64,000 bases of DNA from Bradyrhizobium sp. G127 (GTDB lineage: Bacteria > Pseudomonadota > Alphaproteobacteria > Rhizobiales > Xanthobacteraceae), in assembly GCF_021502575.1 (NCBI RefSeq), contig NZ_JAKFGN010000002.1, positions 496,001-560,000 of the forward strand. Direction: 5' to 3'. The notes below the pieces were generated by a model, which worked only from the letters and a program-made list of their open reading frames with translations, was not told where the DNA came from and ran no database searches. Below, one piece after another: positions 28,227-37,983 of this stretch. Both the position numbers and the translations under genes were made by a program. Position 1 is the first letter of the stretch. Each line of letters begins with the position of its first letter.

Positions 28227-29876
28227 TCATGCTGGTATCGCGCGATCCAGCAGGCCGCGAATATCGTTATCAGCGAGATCCACCGCGCCGTAGAGATTGC
28301 CGTGATCGGCCGCGAGCCGCGTCGCCGCAAACAGTTCGGCGTGCCTGGGCGACACCTCATTGAGCGCCGCGGCTGCGGCGACCAGCGCCAGCTTCTCCAC
28401 GGCGAGCCGCGCGATGCGCTCGGCGTCGGGCTGCCGGAACGCCTTCGCGATGAAAGCAACCGCCTCGAGCATGCCCGGCAACCCCTTGGTCTGCTCGACA
28501 AGGCCGCGCAGGACACCCGCCGCCGCATCGGCTTCGCGCGAGAGCGCGCGCAGTACATCAAGGCACATCACGTTGCCCGAGCCTTCCCAGATGGCATTGA
28601 CCGGGGCCTCCCGGTAATGCCGCGCGAGAATCCCTTCCTCGACGTAGCCATTGCCGCCGAGACACTCCATCGCCTCGTAAAGGAATCCCGGCGAACTCTT
28701 GCAGGTCCAGTATTTGATAACCGGCGTCAGCAGCCGCATGTAGGCCGCCTCCGCCTTGTCCACCGGCGCGCGGTCGAACGACCGGCACAGCCGCATCACC
28801 AGCGCCGTCGAGGCTTCCACATGCAGCGCCATATCGGCCAGCACACTCTTCATCAACGGCTGATCGGCGAGATGCTTCTGGAACACGCTGCGGTGGCGCG
28901 TGTGGTTGACGGCATGGGCGAGCCCCGACCGCATCAGGCCCGCGGATGCGAGCGCGCAGTCCTGCCGAGTGAGAGAAACCATCTGGATGATCGTCGGCAC
29001 GCCGCGGCCCTCGCCGCCGAGCCGCAATGCATAGGCATTGTCGAATACCACTTCCGATGACGCGTTGGAGCGATTGCCGAGCTTGTCCTTCAGGCGCTGA
29101 AAGTGAAGACCGTTGACAGCACCGTCCGGGGTAAAGCGAGGCATGAAGAAGCAGGTCAGCCCGCCTTCGGCCTGCGCGAGCACGAGGAACGCGTCGCACA
29201 TCGGCGCGGACATGAACCACTTATGTCCGGTGATGCGATACGTGTCGCCGTCACGGATTGCGCGCGTGATGTTGGCGCGCACGTCGGTGCCGCCCTGTTT
29301 CTCGGTCATCCCCATGCCCATCGTCATGCCGCGCTTGGTCCACCACGGCGCGAAGGTCGGATCATAAGAGCGCGTGCCGAGCACCGGCATCACCTTTGCG
29401 CGCAAGGCGGGATCCACCGACAACGCTCCGACCGCCGCCCGCGTCATGGTGATGGGACAGAGATGTCCCGTCTCAACCTGCGCCGCCATGAAGAATTTCG
29501 CACCACGCACCACTTCCGATGCGCCACCCGCGGCTTCGCCATTCTCATTCCATGTCGAATTGTGAATTCCGGCATGGGCGCTGTGCGCCATCAATTCATG
29601 ATAGGCCGGATGGAATTCCACCTCGTCGCGGCGGAAGCCGCGCGCATCGAACGTCCTGAGCTTCGGCGTATTTTCATTTGCAACGCGGCCACGCTGAGCC
29701 ATGGCCGCCGAGCCCCAATGCCTGCCGAAGTCCGCCAGCTCCGCCCGCGCGCCTTCCCCGCCATTGACCGCAACCGCTTCCGCAAGCGGACGGTCAAGCG
29801 TGAACAGGTCGATATCCTCGAATGGCGGCGACTGATTGAAGACTTCAGTGGTGGCGGACAGAATCGACTGTGTCAT
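28227..29876 (-). CDS. Acyl-CoA dehydrogenase family protein, AidB-like
   Basis: This 549-residue flavoprotein has the acyl-CoA dehydrogenase core, including GMGMTEKQGGTDVRAN and ITGHKWFMSAPMCDAFLVLA, and a C-terminal helical part with MECLGGNGYVEEG and NAIWEGSGNVMCLDVLRAL. The N-terminus TEVFNQSPPFEDIDLFTLD and the total length fit the AidB subgroup, the alkylation-response protein of E. coli, better than short beta-oxidation enzymes. AidB binds DNA and FAD with weak isovaleryl-CoA activity. No ada or alk genes are nearby, so the subgroup assignment is moderate. Confidence 0.85.
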   Translation of the reverse strand: MTQSILSATTEVFNQSPPFEDIDLFTLDRPLAEAVAVNGGEGARAELADFGRHWGSAAMAQRGRVANENTPKLRTFDARGFRRDEVEFHPAYHELMAHSAHAGIHNSTWNENGEAAGGASEVVRGAKFFMAAQVETGHLCPITMTRAAVGALSVDPALRAKVMPVLGTRSYDPTFAPWWTKRGMTMGMGMTEKQGGTDVRANITRAIRDGDTYRITGHKWFMSAPMCDAFLVLAQAEGGLTCFFMPRFTPDGAVNGLHFQRLKDKLGNRSNASSEVVFDNAYALRLGGEGRGVPTIIQMVSLTRQDCALASAGLMRSGLAHAVNHTRHRSVFQKHLADQPLMKSVLADMALHVEASTALVMRLCRSFDRAPVDKAEAAYMRLLTPVIKYWTCKSSPGFLYEAMECLGGNGYVEEGILARHYREAPVNAIWEGSGNVMCLDVLRALSREADAAAGVLRGLVEQTKGLPGMLEAVAFIAKAFRQPDAERIARLAVEKLALVAAAAALNEVSPRHAELFAATRLAADHGNLYGAVDLADNDIRGLLDRAIPA

Positions 29877-29941
29877 GTGTTGTTCCCGGAGATGAGAACA
29901 ACAGGCTATACCGGAATGCGACCGGTTTCACGTGGCTTCGA

Positions 29942-30223
29942 TCAAGGAATATTGTGCGCGGGAGGCTTGTTGCCAGCTGATTCCGCCGCTTTCTCCTTGG
30001 CCTGCGGGAGATCGTCGTAACCTTGGCGGCTGCTGTAGAAAGTCAGCGCCATCAAACCGAAGCCGAAGAAAAGCGAGAAGAAAATTCCCAGCCCCATGGC
30101 GATGAAGCCGTGGACTGACATCTGCACGTCGGAGTGCGCGGTCCAGCCCTGCCACGCCCACCAGATGGTTGCTGCGAGAATAGCCAGAAGAACCGCTGTG
30201 ATTGTTATATCGCCTCTGCTCAT
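29942..30223 (-). CDS. Small two-helix membrane protein
   Basis: This 93-residue protein begins at ATG 30223. It has two hydrophobic helices (about residues 7-26, ITAVLLAILAATIWWAW, and 39-63, GFIAMGLGIFFSLFFGFGL) and a charged C-terminal tail (QGYDDLPQAKEKAAES). No family recognised beyond conserved small membrane proteins of this order. It lies between the dipeptidase and the acyl-CoA dehydrogenase on the same strand. The open frame extends far upstream through another gene, so the ATG with two helices behind it is the sensible start. Confidence 0.72.
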   Translation of the reverse strand: MSRGDITITAVLLAILAATIWWAWQGWTAHSDVQMSVHGFIAMGLGIFFSLFFGFGLMALTFYSSRQGYDDLPQAKEKAAESAGNKPPAHNIP

Positions 30224-30314
30224 GATGAGGCCCTTTCGTATCCGGCGCCATATCGTGCGCCTACACAAAGGTAAGACCATGAGGCGCGGATTCAACCTCG
30301 CAAGCGACACGAGG

Positions 30315-31079
30315 CTATCGATTCTTGACCGGAAAATTGTATGCGGTGTTGCCATTCCCCGGCAGCGAGAAATGCCACCATTCCAACCGGTAGTTGGCGA
30401 ATCCCTGCCGGGCCATCGCGTCGACAAGTGCGTCCCGCCACTTGCGCTGTTGTGCGCTGATCGCTTTCGAACCGGTATGCGCCTTATCGTCGGAGCAATC
30501 GTAACCGGTACCCATGTCGACGCTGTTGTCCGGCGCACGACGATTTTGAGGCCCTGTGCAATCGGCGTAGTCCGCACTGGAATCGAACCGCGGCGCCGCC
30601 GCGGCAGGCAACTGTACCAGGGTGAGATCCAGCGCGTTGCCGGTCGAATGTCCGGAATGCCGGGCGATATAGCCGAGGCGAAACAGATCCGCTTTGCTGA
30701 TCTTCGGATTGTAGCGGCGCTGCGCCGGCGTCTCGCGTCCATCCTGCGCCCACGCATACATGTCATCGACGGCGCGCTGCGGGCGGTAGCAATCGTACAT
30801 CTTCAGCGAAAGTCCCCGCCGCGCAAGATCCTCCTGCACGCGCTTGAGCGCCGCTCCAACAGCGCGGGTGACAATGCACTCCCCCGCCTCATAGCCGTTC
30901 AGCACACGGCCGACGAAGTTATTCGGCGTGGCGTAGCGCATATCCTGGATGATGGTCGGATCGATGTCGCGCAGATAAACGAAATCAGCCGGCAAGGGCT
31001 GGGCCGCAAGCGCGCCGCCGGAAGCGCCGATTCCGGCCAAGATGACAAAAATGCGAAATGTTCCGTGTCTCATTCCCAT
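30315..31079 (-). CDS. D-alanyl-D-alanine dipeptidase, VanX/DdpX-like
   Basis: This roughly 254-residue precursor has a signal peptide ([20 protein letters not shown]) and M15D metallopeptidase motifs: [10 protein letters not shown] (zinc ligands His144 and Asp151) and LEWWHFS (catalytic Glu and third zinc ligand). [11 protein letters not shown] is the family's arginine motif. It should cleave free D-Ala-D-Ala or peptidoglycan-derived dipeptide in the periplasm; as there is no van cluster, the likely role is cell-wall recycling. Two near starts (31079, 31073) are possible. Divergent from pyrB. Confidence 0.88.
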   Translation of the reverse strand: MGMRHGTFRIFVILAGIGASGGALAAQPLPADFVYLRDIDPTIIQDMRYATPNNFVGRVLNGYEAGECIVTRAVGAALKRVQEDLARRGLSLKMYDCYRPQRAVDDMYAWAQDGRETPAQRRYNPKISKADLFRLGYIARHSGHSTGNALDLTLVQLPAAAAPRFDSSADYADCTGPQNRRAPDNSVDMGTGYDCSDDKAHTGSKAISAQQRKWRDALVDAMARQGFANYRLEWWHFSLPGNGNTAYNFPVKNR

Positions 31080-31174
31080 CCATTTACCCTGCCCGGACTT
31101 CACCGGGGGAAAACTCCGTTGAGGCCGAATCCGGCTTGCCCCCCCATCCAACTCTGCCTATAGCTCTTGCTTTA

Positions 31175-32128
31175 ATGACAACCGCATCGAAATCGAGTTT
31201 CGTCCTCGGACACCGGCATCTGCTGGGCATCGAGGGCCTTTCCGCGGCCGACATTAGCGGCCTTTTGGACCTCTCCGAAGAGTTCGTCGAGTTGAACCGG
31301 CAGGTGGACAAGAAGCGCAGCAACCTGCGCGGCCGCACCCAGGTCAACCTGTTCTTTGAAGCCTCCACGCGCACGCAATCCTCGTTCGAGATCGCGGGCA
31401 AACGGCTCGGCGCTGATGTGATGAACATGTCGGTCGCTTCCTCGTCGATCCGCAAGGGCGAAACCCTGATGGATACGGCGGTGACGCTCAACGCAATGCA
31501 CCCGGACATTCTGGTGGTGCGGCACCATGCGTCCGGCGCAGTGGAACTGCTGGCCCAGAAAGTCGATGGCTCGGTCATTAACGCCGGCGACGGCGCGCAC
31601 GAGCACCCAACACAGGCGCTGCTGGACGCATTGACCATCCGGCGCAACAAAGGCCGGCTCGAGGGCCTGCTGGTGGCGATCTGCGGCGACGTGCTGCATT
31701 CGCGGGTAGCACGCTCCAACATCATCCTCCTGAATGCGATGGGTGCGCGGGTCCGTGTGGTCGCGCCCTCCACACTGCTGCCGCCCGGCATCGAACGCAT
31801 GGGCGTCGAGATCGCGCGCGACATGCGCGAGGGCCTCGACGGCGCGGACATCGTGATGATGCTGCGCCTGCAGCGCGAGCGCATGAACGGCTCGTTCGTG
31901 CCCTCAAGCTCCGAATATTTTCACTACTACGGCCTTGACCAAAAGAAGCTCGGCTATGCCAAGCCCGATGCGCTTGTGATGCATCCCGGGCCGATGAACC
32001 GCGGCGTCGAGATCGATTCGATCGTGGCAGACGGCGCGCAATCGCTGATCCGCGAACAGGTCGAAATGGGTGTGGCGGTGCGCATGGCAGTGCTTGAAGC
32101 GCTGGCGCGCAACCTGCCGAACGCGTGA
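31175..32128 (+). CDS. pyrB: Aspartate carbamoyltransferase catalytic chain
   Basis: This 317-residue enzyme joins carbamoyl phosphate and aspartate in pyrimidine synthesis. The carbamoyl-phosphate site [13 protein letters not shown] (STRT at 64-67), [11 protein letters not shown] and the C-terminal [12 protein letters not shown] are all intact. ATG 31175 gives the family start; the open frame upstream overlaps the divergent dipeptidase. Its stop overlaps the pyrC-like start as GTGA, so translation is coupled, as in class A ATCases that need a dihydroorotase-like partner. Confidence 0.96.
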   Translation: MTTASKSSFVLGHRHLLGIEGLSAADISGLLDLSEEFVELNRQVDKKRSNLRGRTQVNLFFEASTRTQSSFEIAGKRLGADVMNMSVASSSIRKGETLMDTAVTLNAMHPDILVVRHHASGAVELLAQKVDGSVINAGDGAHEHPTQALLDALTIRRNKGRLEGLLVAICGDVLHSRVARSNIILLNAMGARVRVVAPSTLLPPGIERMGVEIARDMREGLDGADIVMMLRLQRERMNGSFVPSSSEYFHYYGLDQKKLGYAKPDALVMHPGPMNRGVEIDSIVADGAQSLIREQVEMGVAVRMAVLEALARNLPNA

Positions 32129-33444
32129 CGGGTATGTTGAAAATGCTGACAGACCGCCGCCCCATCCTGCTCGCCAACGCCCGCCTGATCGATCCATCGC
32201 GTGATCTCGACGGCCCCGGCGACGTGCTGATCGCCGACGGCACCATCCGCGATGCCCGGCGCGGTATCGGCGCAGCCGGCGTCCCCGAAGGCACAGACAT
32301 TATTAATTGCGCGGGCAAGGTGGTCGCTCCCGGCCTGATCGACATGCGCGCCTTCGTGGGCGAACCCGGAGCCGGCCATCGCGAGACCATTGCCTCGGCG
32401 AGCCTGGCGGCAGCAGCAGGCGGCATCACCACTATCGTCTGCCAGCCGGATACCAGTCCGGTGATCGACAATTCCGCCACGGTGGACTTCATTCTGCGCC
32501 GCGCCCGCGACACCGCCATCGTCAACATTCATCCGATGGCCGCGCTGACCAAGGGCATGAAGGGCGAGGAGATGACCGAAATCGGCCTGCTCAAGGCGGC
32601 CGGTGCGGTCGCCTTCACCGACGGCGACAACAGCGTGATGAACGCGCTGGTAATGCGCCGCGCGCTGACCTACGCCCGCGACTTCGACGCCCTGATCGTG
32701 CATCACACCGAAGATCCGAATCTGGTGGGCGAAGGCGTGATGAACGAAGGAGAGTTCGCTTCCCGGCTCGGCCTGTTCGGCATTCCAAATGCATCGGAGG
32801 CCGTGGTGCTGGAGCGCGATATGCGGCTGGTGGCGCTGACCGGCGGCCGCTATCACGCGGCTTCACTGACCTGTATCGACTCGCTCGACATTCTCAAGCG
32901 CGCAAAAGAAGCCGGCCTTCAGGTGACCGCATCCGCCTCGATCAATCATCTGACACTGAACGAAAACGACATCGGCCCATACCGCACATTCCTCAAGCTG
33001 TCGCCGCCGCTGCGCACCGAGGATGACCGGCTGGCGCTGGTCGCCGCTGTCGCATCGGGGCTAATCGATGTCATCATGTCGGATCACAATCCACAGGACG
33101 TCGAGGTAAAGCGCCTGCCGTTCGCGGAAGCCGAAGCAGGCGCCATCGGGCTCGAGACTATGCTCTCGGCGGGATTGCGTCTGGTTCACGCCGGTGAAGT
33201 CGAACTCAAGACCCTGATCCGCGCCATGTCCACCCGCCCCGCCGAACTGCTCGGCCTGCCCGGCGGTTCGCTGCGGCCCGGATCGCCCGCCGACGTGATC
33301 GTGATCGATCTCGACACTCCGTGGGTGCTCGACCCGGCCGACCTGAAATCGCAATGCAAGAACACCCCATTCGACGAGGCGCGGTTCACCGGCCGTGTCG
33401 CACGCACCATCGTCGGCGGGCGCACCGTCTATGAACATGTCTGA
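32125..33444 (+). CDS. pyrC': Dihydroorotase-like protein lacking the HxH metal motif (probable non-catalytic PyrC')
   Basis: This 439-residue amidohydrolase-fold protein aligns by eye with class I dihydroorotases: [40 protein letters not shown] and [11 protein letters not shown] are present. But the sequence expected to be DMHVHLREPG reads [10 protein letters not shown], so both zinc-binding histidines are Arg75 and Phe77 and the following Arg is Gly79. Loss of HxH should abolish the dinuclear metal site. In Pseudomonas an inactive PyrC' is a structural partner of ATCase, and the coupling to pyrB suggests the same here. An active dihydroorotase would be needed elsewhere. GTG 32125 is used; ATG 32134 is an alternative. 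Confidence 0.88.
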   Translation: MTGMLKMLTDRRPILLANARLIDPSRDLDGPGDVLIADGTIRDARRGIGAAGVPEGTDIINCAGKVVAPGLIDMRAFVGEPGAGHRETIASASLAAAAGGITTIVCQPDTSPVIDNSATVDFILRRARDTAIVNIHPMAALTKGMKGEEMTEIGLLKAAGAVAFTDGDNSVMNALVMRRALTYARDFDALIVHHTEDPNLVGEGVMNEGEFASRLGLFGIPNASEAVVLERDMRLVALTGGRYHAASLTCIDSLDILKRAKEAGLQVTASASINHLTLNENDIGPYRTFLKLSPPLRTEDDRLALVAAVASGLIDVIMSDHNPQDVEVKRLPFAEAEAGAIGLETMLSAGLRLVHAGEVELKTLIRAMSTRPAELLGLPGGSLRPGSPADVIVIDLDTPWVLDPADLKSQCKNTPFDEARFTGRVARTIVGGRTVYEHV

Positions 33445-33498
33445 GCGCGATCACCGGTTTTGTGTTAGATCGCGCCTCTCGATAACAGGTGATGAGTC

Positions 33499-34086
33499 AT
33501 GATCGGCATTCTGCTGGGCGCTCTCGTCTTCGGCTATTTGTGCGGCTCGGTGCCTTTCGGCCTGATCCTCACGCGACTGGCCGGCACGGACGATCTGCGC
33601 TCCATCGGCTCCGGCAATATCGGCGCGACCAACGTGCTGCGCACCGGCAACAAGGGTCTTGCCGCGGCGACGCTCATTGGCGACATGCTCAAGGGCACGA
33701 TCGCGGTCATTGCAGCGGGACATTTCGCCGGACCTGACGCCGCCATCACCGCAGGTATCGGCGCCTTCGTCGGACATCTTTTTCCGATCTGGCTGAAATT
33801 CAAAGGCGGGAAAGGCGTCGCGACCTATATCGGCGTGCTACTGGGACTGTTCTGGCCGGCGGCGCTGGCATTCTGTGCGATCTGGATCGCGGTCGCGCTG
33901 ATCTTCCGCTACTCGTCGCTGGCGGCGCTGGTCGCGAGTGCGATCATTCCCCTGATGTTGTTCTGGTCGCAGCATCAGACCCTCGCGGCGGTGTTCGCGC
34001 TGCTGTCCGCCGTGCTCTGGATCATGCACCGCGCCAACATCAAACGGCTGATGGACGGGACCGAAGGGAAGATCGGAAGGAAGTAA
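33499..34086 (+). CDS. plsY: Acyl-phosphate glycerol-3-phosphate acyltransferase
   Basis: This 195-residue membrane protein moves an acyl chain from acyl-phosphate to glycerol 3-phosphate, the first step of phospholipid synthesis with PlsX. Motif 1 is [16 protein letters not shown], motif 2 is [13 protein letters not shown], and motif 3 is near the C-terminus ([13 protein letters not shown]). About five membrane helices. It follows the pyrC-like gene after 54 bp. Confidence 0.95.
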   Translation: MIGILLGALVFGYLCGSVPFGLILTRLAGTDDLRSIGSGNIGATNVLRTGNKGLAAATLIGDMLKGTIAVIAAGHFAGPDAAITAGIGAFVGHLFPIWLKFKGGKGVATYIGVLLGLFWPAALAFCAIWIAVALIFRYSSLAALVASAIIPLMLFWSQHQTLAAVFALLSAVLWIMHRANIKRLMDGTEGKIGRK

Positions 34087-34157
34087 GACTTTCTTCGGTA
34101 CAGTTCCAATACTAGCCCCGCGCATGTTGACCTCTAGGATGTGTCCTGAGGAGCACG

Positions 34158-34994
34158 TTGACCGCTCCGGAAAATATTCCGAGGTGGCATTTGACCATTA
34201 CCCCTTCCATTCAAGCTGAATTCATCCAGGCTGGCGTTTCCGGTCCGCACGTCGTTTTAATTCATTCGAGCGTGTCGGGCGCGCGGCAATGGCGCAGACT
34301 GATGGACGATCTCAAGAATCGATTTCAAGTCCGAGCCGTCAATCTGTTCGGTTACGGCAAGTCTCCGCCCTGGACGGGATCAGGCACGCAATCACTTGAA
34401 GATCAGGCGCGCCTTGTCGAGACAGTACTCCCCAGTGACGGGAACGGGATTTATCTCGTTGGCCATTCCTTCGGGGGAGCCGTCGCCATGAAACTGGCCG
34501 CCCGCCAGAATGGGCGCATTGCCAAGCTCGCGTTGCTCGAAGCCAATCCATTTCATCTGCTCGCACAGGCAGGCAAGATGGATGGTTTCGCCGAAGGCAT
34601 AAAACTCCGCGACATCATCAAGGAGTCGGGTGCATGCGGCGAATGGGTCGTCGCAGCTGAACGTTTTGCCGATTACTGGGGCGGCGAAAATACATGGCGG
34701 GACATGCCGCAGGATCGTCGTGTGACCTTCACTGAAGCGATCAAGCCGAATTTCCATGAATGGGACGCGATGTTGAACGAGACCACCCCATTGGAAGAAT
34801 GGGCGACGGTTCTGCCGACTTCCACCCTCGCCGTATGCGATCCCGGCACCGTGCTGCCCATCCGGCAAATCGACGATTTGTTGCGCGCGACGTGCCCCGG
34901 CTGGACCTATGTCGCTTCGAGCGGTGGCCACATGGCACCGCTGTCGCACCCCGATGTTATCAATCCCATTGTGACCGATTTTCTCCGCCGCTGA
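34158..34994 (+). CDS. Alpha/beta hydrolase
   Basis: This 278-residue protein has the alpha/beta-hydrolase fold: [14 protein letters not shown] (oxyanion strand), [23 protein letters not shown] (nucleophile Ser) and a late [12 protein letters not shown] with the catalytic His. Substrate unknown. The start is TTG 34158, with GAGGAG four bases upstream; a second TTG 33 bp on also has a GAGG. No ATG fits. It lies between plsY and dprA on the same strand. Confidence 0.82.
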   Translation: MTAPENIPRWHLTITPSIQAEFIQAGVSGPHVVLIHSSVSGARQWRRLMDDLKNRFQVRAVNLFGYGKSPPWTGSGTQSLEDQARLVETVLPSDGNGIYLVGHSFGGAVAMKLAARQNGRIAKLALLEANPFHLLAQAGKMDGFAEGIKLRDIIKESGACGEWVVAAERFADYWGGENTWRDMPQDRRVTFTEAIKPNFHEWDAMLNETTPLEEWATVLPTSTLAVCDPGTVLPIRQIDDLLRATCPGWTYVASSGGHMAPLSHPDVINPIVTDFLRR

Positions 34995-35053
34995 CGGAAA
35001 CGGATTGTCCCGTCACGCAACTTGCGCAACACTCTCGACCCACGGGGGGCCGC

Positions 35054-36178
35054 GTGGACATCGAAACCTCAGCCACGACCAGACTGACCGACGCGCAACG
35101 CGTCGATTGGCTGCGGCTGATCCGCTCGGACAACGTTGGACCACGCACCTTCCGTTCACTTGTCAATCATTTCGGCGGCGCCCGCGCAGCGCTGGAGCGT
35201 GTGCCCGATCTAGCGCGGCGTGGCGGTGCATCCAAACCTGGACGCATTTGCACTCAGGCGGATGCGGAACGCGAAATTGCGCAGAGCGCACGAATGGGTG
35301 TCGCCTTGCTCTCACCGGGAGAGACCGGCTATCCGCCGCGTCTCGCGTTGATCGACGATGCACCGCCGCTGCTCGGCGTACGCGGCGCTTCAGATGTGCA
35401 GATGCGGCCGATGATCGGGATTGTCGGTTCACGCAATGCGTCGGGGGCTGGATTGAAATTTGCGCAAACATTGTCGCGCGATCTTGGCGATGCAGGCTTG
35501 GTCATCGCGTCGGGGCTGGCGCGCGGCATCGATCAGGCTGCGCATCGCGTTGCACTCCAGAACGGCACTGTTGCTGTGCTCGCGGGCGGCCACGACAAAA
35601 TCTACCCGCCGGAGCACGAGGATCTGCTGCTCGACATCATCGAACAAGGCGGCGGCGCGATTTCTGAAATGCCGCTCGGCCACGGCCCGCGCGCGCGGGA
35701 TTTTCCGCGCCGCAACCGGCTGATTTCCGGCGTTGCATTCGGTGTGGTTGTGGTCGAGGCCGCGCACCGCTCCGGCTCGCTGATTACCGCGCGTTTCGCC
35801 AACGAGCAGGGCCGCGAGGTGTTCGCCGTCCCCGGCTCGCCGCTCGATCCACGCGCCGCAGGCACCAACGAGCTCATCAAGCAAGGCGCGACGCTGGTGA
35901 CCGAAGCCGCCGACATCATCAACGCCGTGGGCCCGATCATGGGACGTCCGGTAGAGTTGCCGATCGGGGAACCTGACGAGTCGCGTCCCGTGGACGATGA
36001 GCCTCACGCGAACGACCGCGCACGCATCATCAATCTTCTTGGCCCCTCGCCCGTCGGCATCGACGATCTTATCCGGATGACGGACGTCTCGCCCGCCGTC
36101 GTGCGCACCGTCCTGCTCGAACTTGAACTGGCAGGACGGCTGGAACGCCACGGCGGCGGGATGGTGTCGCTTCTTTAG
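35054..36178 (+). CDS. dprA: DNA-processing protein DprA
   Basis: This 374-residue protein has an N-terminal SAM/HhH-like part (residues 15-65), the Rossmann-like DprA core with [33 protein letters not shown] and [13 protein letters not shown], and a C-terminal winged-helix DML1-like domain (after about 310). DprA loads RecA on incoming single strands during transformation, and it is widespread even in species not known to be competent. The start is GTG 35054 after a G-run; ATG is absent nearby. Confidence 0.92.
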   Translation: MDIETSATTRLTDAQRVDWLRLIRSDNVGPRTFRSLVNHFGGARAALERVPDLARRGGASKPGRICTQADAEREIAQSARMGVALLSPGETGYPPRLALIDDAPPLLGVRGASDVQMRPMIGIVGSRNASGAGLKFAQTLSRDLGDAGLVIASGLARGIDQAAHRVALQNGTVAVLAGGHDKIYPPEHEDLLLDIIEQGGGAISEMPLGHGPRARDFPRRNRLISGVAFGVVVVEAAHRSGSLITARFANEQGREVFAVPGSPLDPRAAGTNELIKQGATLVTEAADIINAVGPIMGRPVELPIGEPDESRPVDDEPHANDRARIINLLGPSPVGIDDLIRMTDVSPAVVRTVLLELELAGRLERHGGGMVSLL

Positions 36179-36185
36179 ATAGATG

Positions 36186-36956
36186 TTATCGAAAGATCGG
36201 CGCACCGGCGGGCGATGCGGTCGCACCGCCATCGACGAAGATTTCCTGTCCTTGCACATGCGCTGCATCATCGGACGCGAGGAACAGCACGGTCTTGGCG
36301 ATATGATCGACTTCGCCCATCCGGCCCAGCGGAGTCGAACGCGAGATACGCGCTTCCAGCACCTTCTCCGCTTCTGGCGTCGCAATGCCCGGCCCCCAGA
36401 TTGGCGTGCGCGTGCCGCCCGGCGCCACGACATTGACGCGGATGCCGCGGGGAGACAGTTCGGAGGCCATTACACGGGCCATCGCGCGGACGCCGGCCTT
36501 GGTCGCGGCGTAAGCCGAGTAACCCGGATTGCCGAGCACCGAGATTACGGAGCCGTTGAGAATGATCGACGCATTGTCGTTGAGATGCGGCACCGCCGCC
36601 TGCACCGTGAAGAACACACCGGTGAGATTCGTCTTGATCACGTTTTCGAACGCCGCGAGGGTCGTGCCGCCAAGAGGCGTGTTGCCGGCGATGCCCGCAT
36701 TGGCAAATACGATGTCGAGCTTGCCAAATTTTGCTTCGGCCTGTGCAAATGCTTTCTCCAGCGCAGACACGTCACTGGTGTCCGCCGTAATGCCGAAACC
36801 GTTCCCGCCCAATTCCTTGACCGCGGCATCAAGCTTGGCCTGATCTCGGCCCGTAATGACGACGCGCGCTCCCTCAGCCACAAACAGTCTGGCGGTGGCC
36901 AAGCCGATGCCGCTATTGCCGCCCGTAATGAGCGCAGTCTTGCCCTTCAGCCTCAT
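36186..36956 (-). CDS. Short-chain dehydrogenase/reductase
   Basis: This 256-residue SDR has TGGNSGIG (residues 11-18), NAG (86-88), Ser136 and the YxxxK pair Tyr149/Lys153 in YAATKAG. ARVVITGRD after the second strand suggests NADP(H). Substrate unknown. GAGGAG lies upstream of the ATG at 36956. It is transcribed divergently from the HxlR regulator next to it, which probably controls it through the shared repeats. Confidence 0.92.
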   Translation of the reverse strand: MRLKGKTALITGGNSGIGLATARLFVAEGARVVITGRDQAKLDAAVKELGGNGFGITADTSDVSALEKAFAQAEAKFGKLDIVFANAGIAGNTPLGGTTLAAFENVIKTNLTGVFFTVQAAVPHLNDNASIILNGSVISVLGNPGYSAYAATKAGVRAMARVMASELSPRGIRVNVVAPGGTRTPIWGPGIATPEAEKVLEARISRSTPLGRMGEVDHIAKTVLFLASDDAAHVQGQEIFVDGGATASPAGAPIFR

Positions 36957-36975
36957 GGAACTCTCCTCTATGTAC

Positions 36976-37031
36976 TAGTTTAATAATGAAACTCACCTTG
37001 ATCTGTACCCACATTAGTTTTATAATGCAAC
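36976..37031. promoter_or_regulatory. Pair of 17-bp direct repeats, candidate HxlR operator
   Basis: TAGTTTAATAATGAAAC (36976-36992) and TAGTTTTATAATGCAAC (37015-37031) agree at 15 of 17 positions and lie 39 bp apart in the divergent SDR/HxlR intergenic region. The right copy covers the regulator's -10 box and the left copy lies near the SDR promoter end. The position supports binding by the adjacent regulator; this is inference. Confidence 0.65.
36998..37026 (+). promoter_or_regulatory. Sigma-70-type promoter for the HxlR regulator
   Basis: TTGATC (36998-37003) and a perfect TATAAT (37021-37026) are 17 bp apart and 34 bp upstream of the GTG start. The -10 box falls inside the right direct repeat, so binding there would block the promoter. 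Confidence 0.6.
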
Positions 37032-37059
37032 CAGATTGTGCCAGTAGGAGGCCCCGATC

Positions 37060-37515
37060 GTGAAACGCAAGAGTCTTCAGGGAGATATGTGTCCGATCGC
37101 ACGGTCGCTGGATGTCATCGGAGACTGGTGGTCACTTTTGATCGTGCGCGACGCCCTGCTCGGCACCCGGCGCTTCAGCCAATTCCAGAAAAATCTCGGG
37201 GTGGCTAAAAACATCCTAACCGTGCGGCTGCGGACGCTGGTCGCCGAAGGCATTCTGGAAACGAAGCCCGCGTCGGACGGCGGCTCTTATCAGGACTATC
37301 TCCCGACCGTGAAGGCCCGCGGATTGTTTCCGGTGCTGGTGGCGTTGCGCCAGTGGGGTGAGGAATTCGTGATCCAGCCCGGCGAGAATTTCACGCCGCT
37401 GGTCGATCGAAAGGACGGCCTGCCCCTGCGCAAACTTGAAATCCGCGCGCACGATGGCCGCCTGCTCAGTCAGGCTGAGACCAGGGTGGCGATCCCCACT
37501 TCAGCCCCGCAATAG
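37060..37515 (+). CDS. HxlR-family transcriptional regulator
   Basis: This 151-residue winged-helix protein has the HxlR pattern: MCPIARSLDVIGDWWSLLIVRD (with the conserved Cys near the N-terminus), RRFSQFQKNLGVAKNILTVRL as the recognition region, and a short C-terminal extension. HxlR regulators often sense electrophiles or oxidants through cysteine. GTG 37060 has AGGAGG upstream. Divergent from the SDR gene with shared repeats, so auto-control and SDR control are likely. Confidence 0.9.
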   Translation: MKRKSLQGDMCPIARSLDVIGDWWSLLIVRDALLGTRRFSQFQKNLGVAKNILTVRLRTLVAEGILETKPASDGGSYQDYLPTVKARGLFPVLVALRQWGEEFVIQPGENFTPLVDRKDGLPLRKLEIRAHDGRLLSQAETRVAIPTSAPQ

Positions 37516-37518
37516 CAG

Positions 37519-37737
37519 CTAAAACTTGCCCGGCGTGGGTTCCCGCCGTGTGATCTCATCGGCTTCGAGTTTGGCCATGTCGAGCAGGTAGCCAAGCAAG
37601 TCGAGCCGGTGCCTCTTGGCGAGTTGCGACAGCTCCGCCACCGCTCCGGAAATGAAGCTCGCCGCTTCGATCGGACCTCCATCGGTAGCGGCATCATGGG
37701 CCTGCAAGAAATCGCTGCGGCTTTCGCGAGCGGCCAT
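37519..37737 (-). CDS. Small hypothetical protein
   Basis: This 72-residue protein (MAARESRSDFLQAHDAATD onward) is mostly helical, with an LSQLAKRHRLDLLGYLLDMAKLEA stretch. No signal, membrane segment or motif known to me. A GGAAGGG about nine bases upstream could be its ribosome-binding site. It is convergent with the HxlR gene, 3 bp away. The coding potential looks real, but the function is unknown. Confidence 0.6.
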   Translation of the reverse strand: MAARESRSDFLQAHDAATDGGPIEAASFISGAVAELSQLAKRHRLDLLGYLLDMAKLEADEITRREPTPGKF

Positions 37738-37983
37738 CTAGGCAAACCCTTCCAAGGCGAGAATCAAACGTTAAAGGTGTTTTTTTAAATAATACACGCA
37801 TAAATTGTACAATCACAAGCACCCGTCATCTACAACCATAGCGCGAATCTGGCACTCAAGCGGCAGCCGATCACTCGGTCACGATTTGACAGCGGCCCCC
37901 CTTTTACCCATGTATCGGGCAAGCCAGCCTCTAGGAATCTCACGATTCCGGCCTGCGTATCCCCTGTAAGTTATTGGAATCAA

